5,511 nt of DNA. Source: Verrucomicrobiales bacterium (GTDB taxonomy: Bacteria > Verrucomicrobiota > Verrucomicrobiia > Verrucomicrobiales > DEV007). The notes beneath the pieces were generated by a model. It worked only from the letters and a program-made list of their open reading frames with translations. It did no database searches and had not been told where the DNA came from. Positions 1 through 4,368 of this stretch are shown here, in pieces. The first letter of the stretch is position 1; each line of letters begins with the position of its first letter. Made by a program: the position numbers and the translations under genes. The DNA lies in contig NZSO01000039.1 of assembly GCA_002696885.1 (NCBI GenBank), positions 1-5,511 on the forward strand, given 5' to 3'.

Positions 1-796
1 TATCCGAGTCAAATGCATGGAGAGGTTGCCCTAATTCCATCATCACGTAATTAGTGACATCAACTACATTGTTAATTGATCTTAATCCAATAGCCTCAAG
101 CTTGGCTTGGAGCCAATAAGGACTCGGGCTTACTTTAACATTCGTTATTTTTCTTAGCGTGTACAGAGGGCAAAGATTTGTATCTTGGATTTTAATAGCC
201 TCATCTGTTGTATCAACGAGTGACAATTCATCAGCTGAATTGTTATCTCTTTGTTTTAATTTTTTGCTGCAGATAGCAGAAAGCTCTCTAGCTACACCGA
301 TATGGCTCAGGCAATCAGGTCGATTAGGGGTTATTTCAAGATCGAATACACTTGGAAAGAATTCATTTAAATTTAGACCGATTTTAGATTCCTTAGGTAA
401 AATCCAAAGTCCTTCACTATCTTGTCCACCTAATTCACTTTGGCTACATAACATGCCTTTAGATTCGACTCCGCGCAATTTTGCCTCTTTTATTTCAAAG
501 TCTTTAATAACGGCACCAGGCAGCGCTAATGGCACCTTATCCCCCTCAGAAAAGTTATTGGCTCCGCATACAATTTGTCTGAGTTCCTTTTGACCATCAT
601 CGACTTGGCATACTAGTAGTTTGTCAGCGTTTGGGTGACTTTCTATTTTGCTGATTTGTGCAACAACCACCTTGTCAGGAATTTTTATAATGCCCTCCAC
701 TTCAATGCCTGAAAAAGTTAATAAATCGCTTATCTCACTATCGTTATATTCCGATAGATCTATGTGATCGCCAAGCCAGTCTATTGAAATTTTCAT
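1..796 (-). CDS. pheT: Phenylalanyl-tRNA synthetase beta subunit, N-terminal part (3' end beyond window)
   Basis: Encodes the beta chain of the cytoplasmic alpha2-beta2 phenylalanyl-tRNA synthetase, which with PheS attaches phenylalanine to tRNA-Phe. The visible 265 codons translate without a stop from an ATG at 796 and run off the left edge; bacterial PheT is usually about 800 residues, so roughly a third is present. The start MKISIDWL is typical of the family. Residues about 40-150 form the EMAP/OB-type tRNA-binding domain, with the signature HPNADKL at 54-60, followed by VCGANN at 76-81 and GMLCS at 114-118. The B3/B4 region then begins, seen as EITPNRPDCLS at 154-164 and NNVVDVTNYVMMELGQPLHAFD at about 242-263 (editing-domain region in known PheT). 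The start overlaps the pheS stop by one base (TAATG), and no Shine-Dalgarno site is visible, so translational coupling to pheS is likely. Identification is firm; the aminoacylation-fold C-terminal half cannot be assessed. Confidence 0.96.
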   Translation of the reverse strand, partial: MKISIDWLGDHIDLSEYNDSEISDLLTFSGIEVEGIIKIPDKVVVAQISKIESHPNADKLLVCQVDDGQKELRQIVCGANNFSEGDKVPLALPGAVIKDFEIKEAKLRGVESKGMLCSQSELGGQDSEGLWILPKESKIGLNLNEFFPSVFDLEITPNRPDCLSHIGVARELSAICSKKLKQRDNNSADELSLVDTTDEAIKIQDTNLCPLYTLRKITNVKVSPSPYWLQAKLEAIGLRSINNVVDVTNYVMMELGQPLHAFDSD

Positions 797-1809
797 TAGA
801 ATTGTTCTAAGAATCTCATGTCGTTTTCGATTAAGTGCCTGATATCAGAAATGCCCCACTTAATCATTGCGAGACGTTCAAGGCCGAGTCCAAATGCGAA
901 TCCTGAAACTTTTTTTGGTGAATAAGCTTCATCACCTCTGACTTTACAAATTTGATTAAATACATCGGGATCAACCATGCCGCAGCCAGCAATCTCAATC
1001 CATTTGGATTTTTTTCCCTCAGCTTCAAGTAAAATATCAATTTCAAAACTTGGTTCGGTGAATGGAAAAAAATGAGGTCTAAACCTGATTGGAGTCTCTT
1101 TACCGAAAATTGCTTGAAGTAAAAACTCTAGAGTTCCCTTTAAATCAGCTAAAGAAACATTTTGATCAACATATAGACCTTCTAATTGATTAAATTGGCT
1201 TAGGTGAGTGGCGTCAATTTCATCTCTTCTGTATGCAGCTCCTGGTGCTATAATGCGAACAGGAGGATGATTTTTTTCCATTGTTCTAATTTGAATGGTC
1301 GAGGTATGAGTTCTTAGGAGATTCCCATCTTCAAAGTAAAATGTATCTGATTCGTTTCTTGCTGGGTGATCTTGAGGCGTATTAAGAGCATCAAAACAAT
1401 GCCATTCCGTTTCAATTTCAGGTCCGCTAGCAAGCGAAAAACCCATTCTTCTGAGAGCCTTGACCGAGTCATCAAGCATTTGTGAAATAGGGTGACGCCC
1501 TATTAACGTGGTCGAATGACCGGGCAGTGTGACGTCTAGAGATAGTACTTTTTTGCTGTCCTCTATTTCCTGTAGGCTATTAATTTTTTCCTCTAGATTC
1601 TGAGTTATCTCGGATCTTGTTTCATTTAATTTTTTTCCTGCAAGAGGCCTTTCCTCGTTGGAAAGATCTTTCATTCCAGCAGCAGTAAGTGTTAAACGGC
1701 CCTTTTTGCCAAGCAAGGAAACCTTGAGATTGTTTAACTCGTCGAGGGTATTAGCCTTCGATATCTCGGTGGTTGCTTCGCTTAGAATTGTCTGCAGTTG
1801 CTCAAGCAT
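796..1809 (-). CDS. pheS: Phenylalanyl-tRNA synthetase alpha subunit
   Basis: Catalytic alpha chain of phenylalanyl-tRNA synthetase (class II, subclass c), acting in the cytoplasm with PheT. The 337-residue product is full length for the family. Residues 1-90 are the charged N-terminal coiled-coil arm that contacts tRNA. The catalytic core follows: HPISQML at 106-112 (motif 1 region), LRTHTS at 165-170, the PGAAYRRDEIDATH stretch at 189-202 (motif 2), FRPHFFPFTEPSFEID at 243-258, and GFAFGLGLERLAM at 303-315 (motif 3 with its Arg). Ala305 in that motif matches E. coli Ala294, a residue known to keep the phenylalanine pocket small. The start ATG at 1809 gives the expected N-terminus. Upstream, AAGGCGG lies 12 nt from the ATG, a weak and rather distant Shine-Dalgarno candidate overlapping the 3' arm of a hairpin (1826-1863). 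The gene overlaps pheT by one base and follows rplT after 64 bp, so it is probably co-transcribed with both. Confidence 0.98.
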   Translation of the reverse strand: MLEQLQTILSEATTEISKANTLDELNNLKVSLLGKKGRLTLTAAGMKDLSNEERPLAGKKLNETRSEITQNLEEKINSLQEIEDSKKVLSLDVTLPGHSTTLIGRHPISQMLDDSVKALRRMGFSLASGPEIETEWHCFDALNTPQDHPARNESDTFYFEDGNLLRTHTSTIQIRTMEKNHPPVRIIAPGAAYRRDEIDATHLSQFNQLEGLYVDQNVSLADLKGTLEFLLQAIFGKETPIRFRPHFFPFTEPSFEIDILLEAEGKKSKWIEIAGCGMVDPDVFNQICKVRGDEAYSPKKVSGFAFGLGLERLAMIKWGISDIRHLIENDMRFLEQF

Positions 1810-1825
1810 GTCATTGATTGACCGC

Positions 1826-1863
1826 CTTAATGATCTAATGAAAAATTGTACGATCTAATTAAG
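1826..1863 (-). promoter_or_regulatory. Bulged hairpin in the rplT-pheS gap, just upstream of pheS
   Basis: In the 64-bp gap, CTTAATGATC (1826-1835) pairs with GATC plus ATTAAG (1852-1855 and 1858-1863), leaving a 2-nt bulge (1856-1857) and a 16-nt loop. The arms also contain a direct repeat, GATCTAAT at 1832-1839 and 1852-1859, spaced 20 bp. On the pheS transcript the 3' arm overlaps the only SD-like purine block of pheS (minus strand, 1828-1822). No U-run follows, so it is not an intrinsic terminator. A role in tuning pheS translation or as an RNA processing site is inference; an AT-rich stem of this size could also arise by chance. Confidence 0.35.
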
Positions 1864-1873
1864 AGCAATATGG

Positions 1874-2248
1874 TTAAGAAGCCGCTCTCTTATTTTCGAT
1901 CGCTTCTTTTGCCTGATTGACTAAATTATCAAAAGCTGCTTCATCATGAATTGCAACATCAGACATAATTTTTCTATCAAGATCAATTTCAAGTGCCTTC
2001 AGCCCCTCCATGAATCTGCTGTAAGTCAACCCTCGAGACCTACACGCTGCATTAATGCGTTGAATCCATAAAGCTCGAAAAGTTCTCTTATGGTTTTTTC
2101 TATCCCTGTAAGAATAAGTCATCGCCTTACGAACTGCATCTTTGGCGAAACGATATTTAGTTGATCTGAACCCTCTGAAGCCTTTGGCTTTCGCGAGCAT
2201 TCTCTTACGTCTTTTTCTACTGGCTGGTGAATTTGTTGATCTGGGCAT
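1874..2248 (-). CDS. rplT: Ribosomal protein bL20
   Basis: Large-subunit ribosomal protein L20, an early assembly protein that binds 23S rRNA; in E. coli and Bacillus it also represses its own operon by binding the mRNA. The 124 residues fit the family (about 115-120), with a slightly extended lysine/alanine tail. The very basic N-terminal extension (PASRKRRKRMLAKAKGFRG, residues 8-26) is followed by the globular part with YRDRKNHKRTFRALWIQRINAACR (about 47-70), GLTYSRFMEGLK (73-84), DRKIMSDVAIHDEAAF (91-106). The ATG at 2248 gives the normal MPR start. It has no Shine-Dalgarno site: the preceding bases are CAAAAA, immediately after the 3' arm of a 7-bp inverted repeat. The 137-bp gap to rpmI is unusually long for this pair and holds several possible RNA structures, which makes separate or L20-responsive control plausible. 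Confidence 0.98.
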   Translation of the reverse strand: MPRSTNSPASRKRRKRMLAKAKGFRGFRSTKYRFAKDAVRKAMTYSYRDRKNHKRTFRALWIQRINAACRSRGLTYSRFMEGLKALEIDLDRKIMSDVAIHDEAAFDNLVNQAKEAIENKRAAS

Positions 2249-2254
2249 TTTTTG

Positions 2255-2298
2255 TTCAGGTTGTTTGGTTTACTTCGTGACCTCAGTCCTCACCTGAA
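2255..2298 (-). promoter_or_regulatory. Inverted repeat directly upstream of the rplT start
   Basis: TTCAGGT at 2255-2261 and ACCTGAA at 2292-2298 are perfectly complementary over 7 bp and enclose 30 nt. In the rplT mRNA the stem ends 6 nt before the AUG, where a Shine-Dalgarno site would be expected and is absent. The nearest SD-like block, GAGGG (minus strand, 2311-2307), lies 8 nt upstream of the 5' arm, so folding would bring it to roughly 14 nt from the AUG. Inside the loop, GUGA/UCAC (2293-2290 with 2280-2277) could form a competing helix. The same 7/30/6 layout occurs before rpmI. A role as a translational control element, possibly for L20 itself, is inference. Confidence 0.4.
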
Positions 2299-2311
2299 AG
2301 ATATATCCCTC

Positions 2312-2337
2312 TAACCGGGGATCAGAACTGATGGTTA
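2312..2337 (-). promoter_or_regulatory. Bulged hairpin in the rplT leader (candidate L20-binding site)
   Basis: TAACC (2312-2316) pairs with GGTTA (2333-2337), and ATCAG (2321-2325) pairs with CTGAT (2328-2332), the innermost pair probably opening to give a 4-nt loop. The bases 2317-2320 are unpaired, appearing as a CCCC bulge on the 3' side of the stem in the rplT transcript. Stem sequence is the best conserved-looking secondary structure in the gap. L20 in E. coli recognises an irregular hairpin resembling its 23S rRNA site; whether this one matches that site has not been shown here. It sits directly upstream of the GAGGG block and the stem next to the rplT start. Confidence 0.35.
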
Positions 2338-2342
2338 TTTAG

Positions 2343-2384
2343 CTAATTTTCAATAATTAGAGAATAATTGAGCAAATTACTCAA
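2343..2384 (-). other. Two small AT-rich hairpins just after rpmI
   Basis: Immediately downstream of the rpmI stop, TTGAG/CTCAA (2368-2372 with 2380-2384) encloses 7 nt, and CTAATT/AATTAG (2343-2348 with 2355-2360) encloses 6 nt. Both stems are short and AT-rich and neither is followed by a clear U-run in the transcript, so they are poor intrinsic terminators. They could slow or mark the rpmI-rplT boundary, but chance in AT-rich DNA is a fair alternative. Confidence 0.2.
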
Positions 2385-2385
2385 A

Positions 2386-2598
2386 TTAATGACTAAAAGG
2401 GAGGTTTTCGCGAAAGCGTGGCAAATCGGCGCTAGATATTAGGGTTGCTTTACCAAGGTTACGCTTCCTTTTTCGATTTTTGTTCAAAAGAAGGTGACGT
2501 TTGCCTTGTTTTTGGCGCAACATTTTACCTGTGCCAGTCACTCGGACTCGCTTGGATATTGCCTTATGCGTTTTACTTTTACCAGCTGTTCTAGCCAT
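2386..2598 (-). CDS. rpmI: Ribosomal protein bL35
   Basis: Small, very basic large-subunit ribosomal protein L35, 70 residues (the family is usually 64-66). The N-terminal half shows SKTHKAISKRVRVTGTGK (residues 8-25), matching the family's KTHxxxxKRFxxTGxGK pattern. The middle GKRHLLLNKNRKRKRNLGK (42-60) replaces the common SHLxxxKxxKxKRxLRK, and the protein ends with a PRFRENLPFSH tail. The ATG at 2598 is chosen because MARTAGKSKTH is a normal L35 start; an in-frame GTG at 2631 would add 11 unrelated residues. The chosen ATG is preceded by seven C residues and has no adjacent Shine-Dalgarno site, whereas a perfect GGAGGG lies about 55 nt upstream. It heads the rpmI-rplT-pheS-pheT cluster; infC, often its upstream partner, is absent here. 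Confidence 0.96.
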   Translation of the reverse strand: MARTAGKSKTHKAISKRVRVTGTGKMLRQKQGKRHLLLNKNRKRKRNLGKATLISSADLPRFRENLPFSH

Positions 2599-2658
2599 GG
2601 GGGGGTGAAAATACTGGAAAGATCCAATCACGCAACCGCTTTTTTCACTCTTCCCTCC
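2599..2658 (-). promoter_or_regulatory. Structured rpmI leader with distal Shine-Dalgarno and C-tract
   Basis: GTGAAAA (2605-2611) and TTTTCAC (2642-2648) form a perfect 7-bp inverted repeat around 30 nt, ending 6 nt before the rpmI AUG. Within the loop, AUUGGA-UCUU-UCCAGU (minus strand 2628-2613) makes a second hairpin with one G-U pair. The only strong Shine-Dalgarno sequence in the window, GGAGGG (minus strand 2658-2653), lies 4 nt upstream of the 5' arm. It could pair with the C-tract (2604-2599) with one A-C mismatch, burying the SD, or, with that pairing open, be held about 10 nt from the AUG by the stem. Either state is inference; the pairing potential is directly visible. Confidence 0.45.
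2628..2648 (-). other. Possible six-codon leader ORF before rpmI
   Basis: A GTG at 2648 sits at ideal distance (4 nt) after GGAGGG and opens a six-codon frame (fMet-Lys-Lys-Ala-Val-Ala) ending in TGA at 2630-2628. That TGA overlaps the GTG at 2631, which is in frame with rpmI. Translation of the mini-ORF would melt the 5' arm of the leader stem. It may equally be an accident of a purine-rich leader, and no coding signal can be measured at this length. Confidence 0.2.
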
Positions 2659-2670
2659 AAAATTACTTCC

Positions 2671-2698
2671 TATATACTATTAAATTGTTTATAGTTAA
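2671..2698 (-). promoter_or_regulatory. Candidate sigma70-type promoter for the rpmI cluster
   Basis: On the minus strand TTAACT (2698-2693) and TATATA (2676-2671) match the -35 and -10 consensus at four of six positions each with a 16-bp spacer. Initiation would fall near 2664, giving a leader of about 65 nt that begins just before GGAGGG and would include the whole inverted repeat. The region is AT-rich, so chance matches are common. Confidence 0.3.
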
Positions 2699-2713
2699 GT
2701 TTCCTTTAATAAT
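2685..2713 (+). promoter_or_regulatory. Candidate promoter for the hybrid kinase gene
   Basis: TTGTTT (2685-2690) and AATAAT (2708-2713) are separated by 17 bp; the -10 matches TATAAT at five of six positions and the -35 keeps TTG. Initiation near 2720 would leave a leader of about 19 nt before the ATG at 2739, with no Shine-Dalgarno site. It overlaps the opposite-strand promoter candidate, so the two directions might compete. The call is weak because the whole segment is AT-rich. Confidence 0.3.
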
Positions 2714-2738
2714 TTTTCATTTGTATTTACGATAGATC

Positions 2739-4361
2739 ATGTCGCTTTTGTTGGATAATAACCCCCATAATCCATCCTTGCTATCATTACAAAATGAGCA
2801 TTTTAGAATTGCCCTAGACCAATTAGAAGATGTTGTTTTGTTGGTTGATCTTCACGGCCTATCAAAACCCGTTCCAGAAATTGTTTATGTTAATTACGGA
2901 TTGCTTGAATTGAGTGGATTTAATGAGAGTGATCTTGTAGGGAAGCCATTGTCAAAAATATTTGGATCTAGGAAATTAAAATTACTGACAGATCGGCTGG
3001 ATGCGATAATAGAGAACCGGGGCGTATATGAGTTTACTAATGAACTAAAAGGTTCTGATTCCGAAAATATTGTCTGTAACTGGCGAGTCAGTTGTTTGTT
3101 TGATGACAATAATAAGCCATCAAATTTTTTACTTACGGCTTCAGCGGTTACTGAAAATTTATCAAAACCTAATTCAAAAACAGCAGATAAGCCCGAAAAG
3201 GAAATCCATGAGTTAACATCTGTTCCTCTCACGGTTAGAAATGAAATACTTGCCATGCAGGCGGGAGGGATTGCTCATGATTTTAAAAATATGCTGACAA
3301 CTGTTGTTGCTAATTTGTCTCTTATTAGAGAATCAATAAATGATGGTGAAACAATAGCGAGAATAGAGGATGCGATGAAGGCTTCCAGAGAAGCTACTGA
3401 TTTGGCTTCTCAATTACTAACATATTCACGAGGGAATGTTAAATTTAATAAAGAGGAAGCAGATGTTTCTCAATTACTCAAGGATGCTACAAGAATTTGT
3501 ACAGCAGGATCCAAAACTCGTTGCGATTTAAATATTCAAGATGGCATATGGTTGTCATCTATTAACAGAACTCAAATTGTTCAAGTTATTAATAATCTTA
3601 TTATTAATGCTAGGCATGCTATGAACGATGAGGGTGTAATAAAAGTTAATCTCCGCAATATTGAAATAAGTGATGGAGCGGTCAATGGGCTTAGACCTGG
3701 TAAGTATTTACAGTTAATGTTTATTGATCATGGAAACGGTATTGAGGAAAGTGATTTAAATAAAATTTTCAAAAGGTTCTATACGACTAAAAAGTCTGGG
3801 AGTGGTTTAGGGCTAGCAACCTGTTTATCTATAATTCGTGATCATGGTGGTACTATAGAAGTGAGTTCAGCTGTTGGAAAAGGTTCAGCATTTAAATTAT
3901 ATTTACCGGCCACTGGGAATTGCGAAAATTTTGACCAACTTAAAGAAATTAAAAAAGATAATTTCTTAAGAGGTCGTGTTCTAGTAGTTGATGATGACAA
4001 ACCAATTCTTGAAGTGTCTAAATCAATGTTGATGAATCTTGGATACGATGCAGAAATCGCTCAATCCGGGGAAGAGGGTATTAAAAAATTCAGTAAATTT
4101 TATTCTTCAAAGACTCCGTTTGATGTCGTGATTATGGATATGACTATGCCTGGAGGATTAGATGGTATTGAGGCATCGAAGAAAATAATTGATATTGATG
4201 AATCTGCAAAAATCATAACCAGTAGTGGTTACAACGATGAAAGCTCAATTGAGTTCTCATGTAAGAGGAATATTTTTTCCGGCTCACTTGCTAAACCCTA
4301 TGATATGAGTGAAATGGCAGAAATTATTGAGGGCGTTATAAATACTTCCTCTAAAGTTTAA
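2739..4361 (+). CDS. Soluble hybrid sensor histidine kinase (PAS-HisKA-HATPase-REC)
   Basis: A 540-residue two-component sensor that would autophosphorylate on His and pass phosphate to its own receiver domain. An N-terminal PAS domain (about 21-138, with IVYVNYGLLELSGF and DLVGKPLSKIFG) has no LOV-type cysteine at the GRNCRF position, so a flavin light sensor is unlikely. After a hydrophilic linker (139-168) comes the HisKA H-box GGIAHDFKNML with His180. The ATPase shows an N-box (INNLIINARHAM, 284-295), G1 DHGNG (330-334), F-box FKRFYTTK (344-351) and G2 GSGLGLA (354-360). The C-terminal receiver (about 412-535) has acidic pair Asp418/Asp419, phosphoacceptor Asp467 in IMDMTMPGG, and Lys519 in AKPYD. 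All catalytic residues are present. No transmembrane segment, signal peptide or DNA-binding output domain is seen, so it is probably cytoplasmic and acts through a remote Hpt or regulator. The ATG lacks a Shine-Dalgarno site. It is divergent from rpmI and ends 7 bp from a convergent gene. Its signal and target are unknown. Confidence 0.93.
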   Translation: MSLLLDNNPHNPSLLSLQNEHFRIALDQLEDVVLLVDLHGLSKPVPEIVYVNYGLLELSGFNESDLVGKPLSKIFGSRKLKLLTDRLDAIIENRGVYEFTNELKGSDSENIVCNWRVSCLFDDNNKPSNFLLTASAVTENLSKPNSKTADKPEKEIHELTSVPLTVRNEILAMQAGGIAHDFKNMLTTVVANLSLIRESINDGETIARIEDAMKASREATDLASQLLTYSRGNVKFNKEEADVSQLLKDATRICTAGSKTRCDLNIQDGIWLSSINRTQIVQVINNLIINARHAMNDEGVIKVNLRNIEISDGAVNGLRPGKYLQLMFIDHGNGIEESDLNKIFKRFYTTKKSGSGLGLATCLSIIRDHGGTIEVSSAVGKGSAFKLYLPATGNCENFDQLKEIKKDNFLRGRVLVVDDDKPILEVSKSMLMNLGYDAEIAQSGEEGIKKFSKFYSSKTPFDVVIMDMTMPGGLDGIEASKKIIDIDESAKIITSSGYNDESSIEFSCKRNIFSGSLAKPYDMSEMAEIIEGVINTSSKV

Positions 4362-4368
4362 TTTGTTC

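Noticed and set aside
159..593. Open frame of 144 codons on the plus strand
   Set aside because: It lies antisense inside pheT, whose minus-strand translation has clear family motifs throughout; the plus-strand product has no recognisable features.
2343..2384. Intrinsic terminator between rpmI and rplT
   Set aside because: The stems are 5-6 bp, AT-rich and lack a following U-run, so efficient termination is not supported.
2599..2631. GTG at 2631 as an N-terminally extended rpmI start
   Set aside because: The 11 added residues do not resemble L35, the ATG at 2598 gives a normal MARTAGKSKTH start, and GGAGGG is about 21 nt from this GTG, too far for a normal ribosome-binding site.
2494..2694. 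Plus-strand frame of 66 codons across the rpmI start and the control region
   Set aside because: It is antisense to rpmI for half its length and then crosses AT-rich promoter DNA; no start signal or family pattern is seen.
2894..3256. Minus-strand frame of 120 codons within the kinase gene
   Set aside because: It is antisense to the PAS domain and linker, which are well supported on the plus strand; serine-rich low-information product.
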